Shown here piece by piece: positions 7,319-14,856 of a stretch of DNA of 21,869 nt. The notes under the pieces are model-generated. The model was given only the letters and a program-made list of their open reading frames with translations. It was not told where the DNA came from and did no database searches. Both the position numbers and the translations under genes were made by a program. Source of the DNA: JBDUCV01 sp040003255 (lineage in GTDB: Bacteria; Actinomycetota; Actinomycetes; Mycobacteriales; Jatrophihabitantaceae); NCBI GenBank assembly GCA_040003255.1, contig JBDUCV010000037.1:1-21869 (forward strand), in the 5' to 3' direction. Within the stretch, counting starts at the first letter, position 1; the number at the start of each line of letters is the position of its first letter.

Positions 7319-8814
7319 GAGGTGTCGACGGGCCGAAGGGTCTCGGCGGTGGCGATCGCCTGCAGCACCGCACGGGCTTTGTTGCGGGTCTCCTTGTCTT
7401 CCAGTTCCGGGACGCTGTCGGCGACGACACCTGCCGCGGCCTGCACGTACGCGACCCCGTTCCGCATGATCGCCGTCCGGATGGCGATCGCCATGTCGAG
7501 GTCCCCCGCCGGGTCGAGATATCCGATCGCGCCCGCGTACACACCGCGACGCACCGGTTCGATCTCGTCGATGATCTCCATCGCACGGACCTTCGGCGCA
7601 CCGCTCACCGTGCCGTGCGGGAACGCGGCGGTGAACACGTCCAGTGCGTCGTTGCTGTCCTCGACCTGGCCGGTGATCGTCGACACGATGTGCCAGACGT
7701 GGCTGTAGCGCTCGACCACGCCGAACTGGACGACTCTCACCGTTCCCGGCACGCACACCCGGCCCAGGTCGTTACGCGCGAGGTCGACGAGCATCACGTG
7801 CTCGGCGCGCTCCTTCGGGTCGTTCACCAGCTCCTCGACGAGTTCGGCGTCGCGTTGCGGGCTGTCACCACGTTTGCGGGTACCGGCGAGCGGATGGATG
7901 GTGGCTGAGCCGTCGTGGACCGTAACCAGGGCCTCGGGGCTGGATCCGACGATGTCGAAACCGTCCATGCGCAGGAAGTACATGTACGGCGAGGGATTGA
8001 GCGTGCGCAAGACCCGATATACGTCGAGTGGATCGGCGTCAGTGCGCACCTCGAATCGTTGGCTGGGCAAGATCTGGAACACTTCGCCGGCGCGGATCGC
8101 CTCGATGCACTGCTCGACGGCGTGCACGTACTCCCCCGGCGCAGTCCGCGACTCGGCATCGCGCGGCGGCGCGGACGACACGGTCGCAATGGTCGGCGGA
8201 GCCGACGTCGCAAGCGCCGCCTGCATGGCGTCGAGTCTGCTGATCGCATCGGTATGGGCGGCGTCCAGCGCCGTCTCGTCCATGCCGGCGTCGACGATTG
8301 CGTTGGCGATTAGCACCACCGTGCATTCGTGGTGGTCGACAGCGGCCAGATCGGTGACCAGGAGCATGGTCATCTCGGGCAGGTGCATGTCGTCGACGGC
8401 CTTGTCGGGCAACCGTTCGATCCGGCGCACGACGTCGTAGCCGAGATAGCCCACGAACCCCCCGGTGAGCGGCGGCAGGCCACGCAGTCGGGGCGCCCTG
8501 ACCGCTCGCCATGCCTCGCCCAGCGCCTGCAACGGGTCGTCGGTTACCGGCACGCCGCCGGGCACCACGCCGCTCCAAGACGCGATTCCGTCAGCCGTGG
8601 ACAGCGAGGCGATGGCGCCCACGCCGACGAACGACCACCTGGAGAACGACCGGCCGGGCTCGGCGGATTCGAGTAGGAATGTGCCGGGACGGCCGGCCGC
8701 CAGCTTGCGGTAGACGCCGACCGGAGTCTCCGCGTCAGCGAACAGGGTGCGTGTGATGGGAACCAGCCGATGGGTGCGGGCGAGTTCGGCCAGCTCGTCG
8801 CGGGTGACCGTCAT
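7315..8814 (-). CDS. trpE: Anthranilate synthase component I
   Basis: TrpE converts chorismate to anthranilate with ammonia from the TrpG glutaminase, the committed step to tryptophan. The 499-residue protein has the N-terminal feedback-inhibition motif LLES (47-50) and the chorismate-binding core: GTRKRGDSPQRDAEL, LVDLARNDLGRV, FPHGTVSGAPKVRAMEII and GAIGYLDPAGDLDMAIAIRT. The LLES motif predicts normal tryptophan feedback inhibition. It starts at ATG 8814, overlapping the hisI stop (ATGA), and overlaps the next membrane-protein gene by 4 bp (GTGA). It is thus locked in a hisI-trpE-membrane protein unit. No trpG or trpD is in the window, so its amidotransferase partner must be encoded elsewhere. 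No leader peptide or attenuator is visible in front. Confidence 0.97.
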   Translation of the reverse strand: MTVTRDELAELARTHRLVPITRTLFADAETPVGVYRKLAAGRPGTFLLESAEPGRSFSRWSFVGVGAIASLSTADGIASWSGVVPGGVPVTDDPLQALGEAWRAVRAPRLRGLPPLTGGFVGYLGYDVVRRIERLPDKAVDDMHLPEMTMLLVTDLAAVDHHECTVVLIANAIVDAGMDETALDAAHTDAISRLDAMQAALATSAPPTIATVSSAPPRDAESRTAPGEYVHAVEQCIEAIRAGEVFQILPSQRFEVRTDADPLDVYRVLRTLNPSPYMYFLRMDGFDIVGSSPEALVTVHDGSATIHPLAGTRKRGDSPQRDAELVEELVNDPKERAEHVMLVDLARNDLGRVCVPGTVRVVQFGVVERYSHVWHIVSTITGQVEDSNDALDVFTAAFPHGTVSGAPKVRAMEIIDEIEPVRRGVYAGAIGYLDPAGDLDMAIAIRTAIMRNGVAYVQAAAGVVADSVPELEDKETRNKARAVLQAIATAETLRPVDTS

Positions 8815-9158
8815 CGGGTCACCTCCAGCACACCCGTGTCGAAGCAGGTGCGACTACCGGTGTGGCAGGCCGGCCCGATCTGGTCGACTCTGACCAGCAA
8901 TGCGTCCCCATCGCAATCCAGCGCCACCGACTTGACGTACTGGGCGTTGCCCGAGGTCTCGCCCTTGACCCAGTACTGCTGGCGGGACCGCGACCAGTAG
9001 GTGGCCCGTCCGGTAGTGAGCGTGCGATGTAATGCCTCGTCGTTCATGAAGCCGACCATCAGCACCTCGTCGGTGTCGTGCCGCTGCACCACCGCGACGA
9101 CCAGGCCGGCCGCGTCACGTTTGAGCCGGGCGGCGATCGCAGGATCGAGTGCGGGCAT
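8811..9158 (-). CDS. hisI: Phosphoribosyl-AMP cyclohydrolase
   Basis: HisI opens the adenine ring of phosphoribosyl-AMP, the third step of histidine synthesis, using zinc. The 115-residue protein is a stand-alone cyclohydrolase without the HisE domain. Signature features: WSRSRQQYWVKGETSGN, the metal-binding run DCDGD (81-85), and zinc cysteines Cys98 and Cys105 in PACHTGSRTCF. ATG 9158 gives the normal family N terminus; a longer frame to 9236 adds 26 low-complexity residues and is unlikely. The Shine-Dalgarno is poor, and CAGAAT lies 6 nt upstream, so a leaderless start is possible. It is separated from hisF by three signalling genes and coupled to trpE by a 4-bp overlap. Confidence 0.95.
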   Translation of the reverse strand: MPALDPAIAARLKRDAAGLVVAVVQRHDTDEVLMVGFMNDEALHRTLTTGRATYWSRSRQQYWVKGETSGNAQYVKSVALDCDGDALLVRVDQIGPACHTGSRTCFDTGVLEVTR

Positions 9159-9239
9159 GTCTCGATTCTGCCTTGGGCGCGATTCCGTGCCGAGCCGTGG
9201 CTGGATCGGCCCGGGCTGGACCGGGTCGGAATGCATCGG

Positions 9240-10802
9240 TCACGGTGTGCGGCTGCTGAGGACGGCGGTGCTGCTGATCTTCAGCTGGTCCCCGTCGTCT
9301 GCTAGACCGAAGCTGGTTCGCTCCTCGACGACCTTGCCATTGTCGTAGACGTAGGTGATGGTGGCCTGGACCGAACCATCACCCTGTGTGGTGACATCCG
9401 TTGCGGTTACCGAGGCAATTGAGTTCCAGAACCGCTGATATGCGGCAAAGCCCCCGGACTCGTTCTGATAGCTCGGGGTGAGCTGAGTCCAGGCTTGGGA
9501 CAGATTGTTCGGCACGAGACCGTAGTAATTGATGATGACGTCCCGCGGCAGCGACCCGGGCCGTTCGTTCGGGGATGCCAGCGAAGACAGTGAACCGACG
9601 CCGGGGGGCAGCTGCGCGGTTGTCGGGGCGGCCGCAGACCCTTTGGGCTTTCTAGCAGCGCTGCGGATCGTCGCGGACGTCGGCGCGCCCACGGTGTGCC
9701 GAGGCGTCGAAGGACCCGCGGCCTTGGTGCCGCCACGGCTGGTCACGATGAGCGCTGCGATGACACCGCCAACCGCCAGCAGGATCGCTACGGCGACAGC
9801 GACCGGCAGCCCGCGGGTATGCCGCGGTCGTCTCGGCAAAGGGGCTACCGCTGCCTTGCCGACCGGCGTGCTGAACGGTGGCGGCTGCGACGACTCTCGC
9901 GTCGCGGGTGTCATCGAGGGCCGGGTGAGCAGCTGGGTCGGCGATGAATCGCTTACGGCAGGGTCGGATCCCACCGGATCCACACCACTGGCAGCCGTTA
10001 CCAGCGCCTGCTCGACCTGGGCCATCGTCGGGCGGGCCGACGGATCGCGCTGCAGCATGGCGAGGATCAGTGCGGTCAGCGGGCCGCACCGTCGGGGCGG
10101 CACGAGCTGGCCTGAAGCGACACGGTGCAGGACCACGATTGGGTTGCCTTGCATACCGAACGGCGGCTGACCCTCAAGTGCCGTGTATAGCGTCGAACCG
10201 AGCGAGAACACGTCCGACGGGAAGTCGGCCGAGGCGCCTTTGGCTACCTCGGGTGAGAGGTAGGCCGGTGTTCCCGTGAGCATGCCGCTTTGGGTGAGCG
10301 TCCCGTCGCCGAGGGCCCGGGAGATGCCGAAGTCGGTCAGCTTCGCGTTGCCGTCGGCGCTCAGCAACACATTCGCGGGCTTGACGTCGCGGTGAACGAT
10401 GCCCGCACGGTGCGCGGCCGTCAGCGCGCCAGCGATCTGGCTGCCGATCGTTGCAACCTCGGCAACGGTCAGCGTGCCCCGCTCGTCCAACAGGTCCTGC
10501 AGGCTTCGCGACGGCAGGTATTCCATGATCAGGCAAGGCCGGCCGTCATGCTCTACGACGTCGTAGACCGGGATCGCGTGCGGATGCTGCAGACGGGCCG
10601 TGATCCGGCCCTCGCGCATCGCGCGGCGCGCGGCCTGCCCGGCAGCCACCGGATCGAGCCCGGGATGTAACAGCAACTCCTTGATCGCGACGGCTCGATG
10701 TAGCCGCTCGTCCCAGCCCCGCCAGACCACGCCCATACCACCGGAAGCGACCCGCTCCATCAACCGGTAGCGGCCCGCTACCAGATCGTTCTTGTTGCTC
10801 AC
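9240..10802 (-). CDS. Transmembrane serine/threonine protein kinase (PknB-like) with extracellular NTF2-like tail
   Basis: A 520-residue Hanks-type kinase. The kinase domain (about 12-275) has the glycine loop VASGGMGVV, ATP lysine Lys41, HRDVKPANVLL with catalytic Asp139, TDFG with Asp157, and GTPAYLSPEV in the activation loop, so it should be catalytically competent. A Pro/Ser/Thr-rich juxtamembrane stretch, one TM helix (about 332-353) and another Ala/Thr/Pro-rich linker follow. The last 100 residues (IINYYGLVPNNLSQAWTQL onward) look like a small alpha+beta NTF2-like fold and should lie outside the cell. No PASTA repeats are present. The start is GTG at 10802 with GGAG just upstream; the frame to 10871 lacks support. 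It stands between hisI and the second two-component system, 84 bp after the kinase gene. Ligand and substrates are unknown. Confidence 0.92.
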   Translation of the reverse strand: MSNKNDLVAGRYRLMERVASGGMGVVWRGWDERLHRAVAIKELLLHPGLDPVAAGQAARRAMREGRITARLQHPHAIPVYDVVEHDGRPCLIMEYLPSRSLQDLLDERGTLTVAEVATIGSQIAGALTAAHRAGIVHRDVKPANVLLSADGNAKLTDFGISRALGDGTLTQSGMLTGTPAYLSPEVAKGASADFPSDVFSLGSTLYTALEGQPPFGMQGNPIVVLHRVASGQLVPPRRCGPLTALILAMLQRDPSARPTMAQVEQALVTAASGVDPVGSDPAVSDSSPTQLLTRPSMTPATRESSQPPPFSTPVGKAAVAPLPRRPRHTRGLPVAVAVAILLAVGGVIAALIVTSRGGTKAAGPSTPRHTVGAPTSATIRSAARKPKGSAAAPTTAQLPPGVGSLSSLASPNERPGSLPRDVIINYYGLVPNNLSQAWTQLTPSYQNESGGFAAYQRFWNSIASVTATDVTTQGDGSVQATITYVYDNGKVVEERTSFGLADDGDQLKISSTAVLSSRTP

Positions 10803-10811
10803 GGTTCTCCG

Positions 10812-10856
10812 CCTGGGGTTTATGGCTGCTGTTCGACCACTGAGACTTACCCCAGG
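10812..10856. repeat. Widely spaced 8-bp perfect inverted repeat upstream of the Ser/Thr kinase
   Basis: CCTGGGGT at 10812-10819 and ACCCCAGG at 10849-10856 are exact reverse complements 29 bp apart, filling most of the 84-bp gap in front of the kinase start. This could be a dimer-binding operator or chance in GC-rich DNA. Confidence 0.3.
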
Positions 10857-10886
10857 ATCGGTGCCGCCCATCAGACGCAGCGTCGA

Positions 10887-12497
10887 TCAGGCGGGGCGGC
10901 TGCCAGCTGGTAGCCGGACCGTGACGGTGCTTCCCCTTTCGACGGAGCTGTCGAAGGACACCGTTCCGCCATGCGACTGGACGATCGACGCGACGATTGC
11001 CAAGCCCAGCCCGGTGCCGCCCTGCGCCCGGGTTCGTGCCTTGTCCGCTCGCCAGAAGCGTTCGAACACGTGCGCCGCATCCTCCGGCGGCAAACCCGGT
11101 CCGGAGTCGGTCACCTCGAGCACAACGTCGTGCCCTTGGCCGCGCCCGCTCACCCGGATCGGGCCGCTCGGGGCGGTGTGCTCGGCGGCGTTGGCGATCA
11201 GGTTGCGCAGCATACGGAGCAACTGGTCCCGGTCGCCTTCGACGATGACCGAGGCGCGAACGACCACATCGATGCGTCGGCGGGTGAACGCGGCGCGCAC
11301 ACCATCCACCGCGTCCGCGATCAGTGCGCCGACCTCGACCGGATTGCGGCGCGGTTCTACGCCCTGGTCACTGCGGGCCAGCAGCAGCAGATCCTCCACC
11401 AGCCGCGACATGCGTGTTCCTTCGGATTCGATCCGGTCGAGCGTGTCGCTGTCGCTGTCGCTGTCGCTATCGCTATCGCTCTCACCGTTGGCGCGGTTCG
11501 CCCGGCGCATGCGGGATAGCTCGGCGTACCCGCGAATCGACGTCAGCGGCGTGCGCAGCTCATGCGAAGCGTCCGCCAGGAACTGGCGCATTCGGTCCTC
11601 GCTTTGCACCCGCGCCGCGAACTGCGTTTCGACCGCGCCGAGCAGGGTGTTCACGGATTGGGCCACCTGACCGACCTCGGTATCGGCTTCGGTAACCAGC
11701 ACCCGGCGATCAAGGCCTGCGCCTTCGGGCGACAGCTCGGCGGTGACCTCCTGGGCGGTGCGGGTGACCCGCCGCAGCGGCCGAAGGCTGAGCCGCACCC
11801 CCCATGCAGTGGCCACGAACGCGAGCAAAACCGCAGAGGCTCCCAACACGAGTTCAAGCACAATCACTTGATGCAACGTGCGGGAAACCTCGGCGGTCGA
11901 CAAGCCGACCACCATGATGACGAGGTGTTGTCCCGACCTGTCCTCGTAGGTGGTTGCGCGTGCCCCAACTCTTAGGCGTTCGTTGGCGGACGTCCGGAGA
12001 GTCATCAAGATCGTCTGGTGAGAGACGAATGCCGCCCGCTGAGCGTCTGACAGCTCGAGATATTTGACTGGTGCGTTGGCGGACGGTCGGAACTCGTCCC
12101 GTCCCTGCGGATCGAGCAGGACCAGCCACACCTGTTGTGGTCCGCTGAATCCGGTGCTGCCGACGACAACCGCGCCAGGATCTTGGGCCACCGTCGATCG
12201 CAGCTGCTCGTCGAGGCGGCTGCGCAGGAATACCGACAGCGTTGCGTAGGTCGCTACGCCGATCGCGAGGACGAGAACCGTGACGAGCACAACGACGCCG
12301 GCGACGAGGCGGCTAGTCAGCGTCCTGGGTCCGAAGCGCCGGCGCGGGCGGGCAGCGGACGCCGGTGGCAGGTCATCGTCGCGCGGCGTCGACGGTGTCG
12401 ACTCGTCCGGGCTGACTGGTTCGGCATGCGGATCCGATCGCCCGGCTCCATGGGGCGGGTCGATGTCGATCAGCTCGACGGCGTGGTCACGACTCAT
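10887..12497 (-). CDS. Sensor histidine kinase with a Ser-Asp repeat in its DHp loop
   Basis: A 536-residue membrane sensor kinase. An acidic, Pro-rich cytoplasmic N tail (1-60) precedes TM1 (about 62-86). An extracytoplasmic region of about 125 residues without a recognised domain leads to TM2 (about 212-234) and HAMP. The DHp domain has DASHELRTPLTSIRGY (His312), and the HATPase domain has LRNLIANAAEHT, DSGPGLPP, FERFWRADKAR and GGTGLGLAI. Between the two DHp helices is an (SD)6 run at residues 340-351, encoded by a hexanucleotide microsatellite. The start is ATG at 12497, 15 bp after the response regulator stop, so the two are co-transcribed. All catalytic boxes are intact. The pair and the neighbouring Ser/Thr kinase interrupt the usual hisF-hisI adjacency. 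The signal is unknown. Confidence 0.93.
   Translation of the reverse strand: MSRDHAVELIDIDPPHGAGRSDPHAEPVSPDESTPSTPRDDDLPPASAARPRRRFGPRTLTSRLVAGVVVLVTVLVLAIGVATYATLSVFLRSRLDEQLRSTVAQDPGAVVVGSTGFSGPQQVWLVLLDPQGRDEFRPSANAPVKYLELSDAQRAAFVSHQTILMTLRTSANERLRVGARATTYEDRSGQHLVIMVVGLSTAEVSRTLHQVIVLELVLGASAVLLAFVATAWGVRLSLRPLRRVTRTAQEVTAELSPEGAGLDRRVLVTEADTEVGQVAQSVNTLLGAVETQFAARVQSEDRMRQFLADASHELRTPLTSIRGYAELSRMRRANRANGESDSDSDSDSDSDTLDRIESEGTRMSRLVEDLLLLARSDQGVEPRRNPVEVGALIADAVDGVRAAFTRRRIDVVVRASVIVEGDRDQLLRMLRNLIANAAEHTAPSGPIRVSGRGQGHDVVLEVTDSGPGLPPEDAAHVFERFWRADKARTRAQGGTGLGLAIVASIVQSHGGTVSFDSSVERGSTVTVRLPAGSRPA
11445..11480. repeat. Hexanucleotide microsatellite (six units) encoding (Ser-Asp)6
   Basis: On the plus strand the run is four copies of GTCGCT followed by two of ATCGCT, in frame with the kinase codons AGC GAC/GAT. 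Codon use is almost uniform, consistent with recent slippage expansion. Each gain or loss of one unit changes the kinase by two residues without a frameshift. Confidence 0.9.
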
Positions 12498-12512
12498 ACA
12501 CGCTCAAGGGTG

Positions 12513-13217
12513 TCACGCCCGCGGAGCCTTGATCACGTATCCGGCGCCACGAACGGTATGGATCAGCTTTGGTTCGACGGCGTCGAACTTCTTGCGCAGG
12601 TAACCGATGTAGAGCTCGACGATGTTGGACTGCCCTTGGAAGTCGTACTTCCATACCCGGTCGAGGATCTGCGACTTTGACAGCACGACCCGCTCGTTTC
12701 GCATGAGGTAGCGCAGCAGTTCGAACTCGGTGGCCGTCAGGTGAACTTCCTGGCCGCCGCGAGTCACCTCGTGGCTGTATTCATCCAGCTCCAGATCGCC
12801 GACCTTGAGCAGGCCTTCGCGTGCCTCCCCCGGCGACGAACGCCGCAGAACGGCGTGGACGCGGGCAAGTAGCTCCTCGACGCTGAACGGCTTGACGACG
12901 TAATCGTCCGCGCCGGCTCGCAGACCGCCGATCCGGTCCGTGGCGGTGTCCCGGGCGGTCAGAAAGATCACCGGCACCTGAGATCCGGCGGCGCGCAGAT
13001 TCTGCAGTACGCCAAGTCCGTCCATGCCAGGCATCATGACGTCGAGGACCACCAAATCAGGGTCGGACTCGGCGACCGCCGCGAGCGCGGAATGCCCATT
13101 GTCGGCGGTTATCGTCTCGAACCCGTCGAAGCGAAGCGCCGAGGCCACCAGATGGGTCACGTTCTCTTCGTCGTCGACGACCAATACCCGACGTTTTGCG
13201 GCTGTGGCTGCACTCAT
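12513..13217 (-). CDS. OmpR/PhoB-family response regulator, first gene of the second two-component system
   Basis: A 234-residue transcription factor. The receiver has the acidic pair Asp15-Asp16, phospho-acceptor Asp59 (LVVLDVMMPGMDG), FLTARD and Lys109 (DYVVKPF). The winged-helix domain (about 135-232) contains LTATEFELLRYLMRNE, a recognition region SNIVELYIGYLRKKFD, and the ending HTVRGAGYVIK. The start is ATG at 13217, chosen because GGGAG lies 8 nt upstream; the frame to 13289 adds residues with no support. It is followed after 15 bp by its kinase. The 113-bp gap upstream, up to hisF, holds a promoter candidate and two imperfect direct repeats that could be its autoregulatory sites. The regulon is unknown. 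Confidence 0.94.
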   Translation of the reverse strand: MSAATAAKRRVLVVDDEENVTHLVASALRFDGFETITADNGHSALAAVAESDPDLVVLDVMMPGMDGLGVLQNLRAAGSQVPVIFLTARDTATDRIGGLRAGADDYVVKPFSVEELLARVHAVLRRSSPGEAREGLLKVGDLELDEYSHEVTRGGQEVHLTATEFELLRYLMRNERVVLSKSQILDRVWKYDFQGQSNIVELYIGYLRKKFDAVEPKLIHTVRGAGYVIKAPRA

Positions 13218-13250
13218 CCGAGCTGCTCCCTGGGACGCGAAGTGGGCGGT

Positions 13251-13315
13251 TGCTGTGTCCAGCCTGAGCAGAGGCCCTGAGCCCAACATGGGTAGCTGCT
13301 GTGTACAGCCTATGC
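13251..13315. repeat. Pair of imperfect 19-bp direct repeats upstream of the response regulator
   Basis: Copies at 13251-13269 and 13297-13315 match at 16 of 19 positions and are spaced 46 bp apart. On the minus strand both read AGGCTGnACACAGCA. The distal copy overlaps a possible -10 (TAGGCT) and has an internal GCTGT-GT-ACAGC palindrome. Direct repeats are the usual target form of OmpR-family regulators. Confidence 0.5.
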
Positions 13316-13334
13316 GACCTGACCGCGTGGTCAG
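13307..13334 (-). promoter_or_regulatory. Candidate promoter of the second two-component system
   Basis: On the minus strand CTGACC (13334-13329) resembles a -35. It is separated by 16 bp from TAGGCT (13312-13307), which fits TANNNT. Transcription would start near 13300, giving a leader of about 80 nt. A near-palindrome, TGACCACGCGGTCA on the minus strand (13320-13333), overlaps the -35 and the hisF stop. Confidence 0.35.
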
Positions 13335-14104
13335 CGGACCTCGATGCCGTCCGCGCGCAGCGCGTCCTTGACCGCGCCGATGTTGAGCTGGCCGAAATGG
13401 AACACGCTCGCGGCGAGAACCGCGTCAGCGCCGGCACGCACTGCGGGCGCAAAGTGTTCGATCGCCCCGGCGCCGCCGCTGGCGATCACGGGCACCTGCA
13501 CGACCGCGCGCACCGCGCGCAACAGCTCCAAGTCGTACCCGTGCTTGGTGCCATCAGCGTCGATGGAGTTGAGCAAAATCTCCCCGGCCCCGAGCGACGC
13601 CGCCCGAGCTACCCAGTCGAGCGCGTCGATGCCCGTGCCGCGGCGCCCGCCGTGCGTGGTCACCTCGAAGCCGCTCGCCGTCGGCTCGCGACCCGGCCGC
13701 ACGCGGCGGGCGTCCACGGAGAGCACCAGCACCTGGCGGCCGAACCGTTCGGCGACCTCGCGTAGCAGATCCGGACGGACGACGGCCGCGGTGTTCATCG
13801 CGACCTTGTCGGCGCCCGCTCGCAGCAGCACGTCGACATCGTGGGCGGAGCGCAGCCCGCCGCCGACGGTCAACGGGATGAACACCTGCTCCGCGGTGCG
13901 GCGCACCACATCCAGGGTCGTCTCCCGGCCGCCGGACGACGCGGTGATGTCGAGGAAGGTGATCTCGTCGGCACCCTCCGTGTCGTAGCGGCTGGCCAGC
14001 TCGACCGGATCGCCAGCATCGCGCAGCCCGACGAAGTTGATGCCCTTGACGACGCGGCCGGCATCGACGTCCAGGCACGGGATCACCCGAACGGCAACGG
14101 TCAC
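13331..14104 (-). CDS. hisF: Imidazole glycerol phosphate synthase cyclase subunit
   Basis: HisF takes ammonia from HisH and converts PRFAR to imidazole glycerol phosphate and AICAR. The 257-residue (beta-alpha)8 barrel has VIPCLDVDAGRVVKG with catalytic Asp12 and LVLSVDARR with the second catalytic Asp131. It also has the two phosphate-binding halves, LTVGGGLRS and VIASGGAG. The start is GTG at 14104. No strong Shine-Dalgarno is visible; the gene lies 32 bp after priA and is probably co-transcribed. It is the last his gene of this block before the signalling insert; its usual neighbour hisI lies about 4.2 kb further on. Confidence 0.97.
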   Translation of the reverse strand: MTVAVRVIPCLDVDAGRVVKGINFVGLRDAGDPVELASRYDTEGADEITFLDITASSGGRETTLDVVRRTAEQVFIPLTVGGGLRSAHDVDVLLRAGADKVAMNTAAVVRPDLLREVAERFGRQVLVLSVDARRVRPGREPTASGFEVTTHGGRRGTGIDALDWVARAASLGAGEILLNSIDADGTKHGYDLELLRAVRAVVQVPVIASGGAGAIEHFAPAVRAGADAVLAASVFHFGQLNIGAVKDALRADGIEVR

Positions 14105-14136
14105 CGAGCCAGTCTGTCAGGCGGTCGGGTGACTGA

Positions 14137-14856
14137 TTAGCGCACTGCGGCGAGCGCTTGAGGAAGCGTGAACGCCCCGGCATAGAGCGCCTTGCCGACG
14201 ATCGCACCCTCGATTCCCACCGGCGCGAGCGACGCGATTGCTCGCAAGTCGTCGAGGGAGGACACGCCCCCGCTCGCGATCACCGGCGCGGATGTTCGCG
14301 CGCACACATCGCGAAGCAGCGTCAGATTCGGGCCGGTGAGCGTCCCGTCGCGGTGGACGTCGGTGACCACATAACGGGCACACCCGTCCGCGTCGAGCCG
14401 GGCCAGGGTAGCCCAGAGGTCGCCGCCCTCGGCGGTCCAGCCACGCCCGGCCAGCCTGGTGCCACGCACGTCCAGGCCGACCGCGATCTTCCCGCCGTGT
14501 CGGGCGATGGCCGCGCGCACCCAATCCGGCGACTCGAGTGCCGCGGTGCCCAGGTTGACCCGCGCGGCGCCGGTCGACAAGGCAGCGTCGAGCGACACGT
14601 CGTCGCGGATGCCGCCGGACAGTTCGACTGCCACGTCGAGCCTGCGAACGACGTCGGCAAGCAGTTCACGGTTGTTGCCCCGTCCGAAGGCGGCGTCGAG
14701 GTCGACCAGGTGGATCCACTCAGCGCCGCCACGCTGCCAGCTGAGCGCCGCGTCGAGCGGGTCGCCGTAGGACGTCTCGGTGCCCGCGGCGCCCTGGACG
14801 AGTCGCACCGCAGCTCCGTCCGCGACGTCGACAGCTGGCAGCAGGACGAGACTCAC
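14137..14856 (-). CDS. priA: Phosphoribosyl isomerase A (bifunctional HisA/TrpF)
   Basis: PriA isomerises ProFAR in histidine synthesis and, in Actinobacteria, phosphoribosylanthranilate in tryptophan synthesis. The 239-residue barrel has LLPAVDVADGAAVRLVQG (Asp10), HLVDLDAAFGRG, VELSGGIRDD, AVGLDV, GRGWTAEGGDLW (Arg138, Trp140), VVTDVHRDGTL (Asp170) and VIASGGVSSLDDL. The Arg-x-Trp loop and the two aspartates match those used for dual substrates in the Mycobacterium tuberculosis enzyme. No separate trpF occurs in the window. The start is GTG at 14856 with an excellent Shine-Dalgarno (AGGAGGAG) and a GTGA overlap with the preceding small membrane protein; the frame upstream to 15060 is shadow. 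Dual activity is inferred from the family and motifs. Confidence 0.95.
   Translation of the reverse strand: MSLVLLPAVDVADGAAVRLVQGAAGTETSYGDPLDAALSWQRGGAEWIHLVDLDAAFGRGNNRELLADVVRRLDVAVELSGGIRDDVSLDAALSTGAARVNLGTAALESPDWVRAAIARHGGKIAVGLDVRGTRLAGRGWTAEGGDLWATLARLDADGCARYVVTDVHRDGTLTGPNLTLLRDVCARTSAPVIASGGVSSLDDLRAIASLAPVGIEGAIVGKALYAGAFTLPQALAAVR

Noticed and set aside
9159..9239. Possible terminator after the Ser/Thr kinase (ATTCCG ... CGGAAT and CCCGG ... CCGGG pairs)
   Set aside because: Arms are short, partly overlapping and far apart, with no T-tract; not strong enough to call in GC-rich sequence.
10792..11670. 292-codon plus-strand frame with a Ser-Leu repeat opposite the second histidine kinase
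   Set aside because: It is the antisense of an intact kinase with all catalytic boxes; the Ser-Leu run is just the microsatellite read on the other strand. No start signal or family resemblance.
13554..14207. 217-codon minus-strand frame across hisF and the hisA end
   Set aside because: Arg/Gly/Ala-rich alternative frame of two well-identified enzymes; a typical high-GC shadow.
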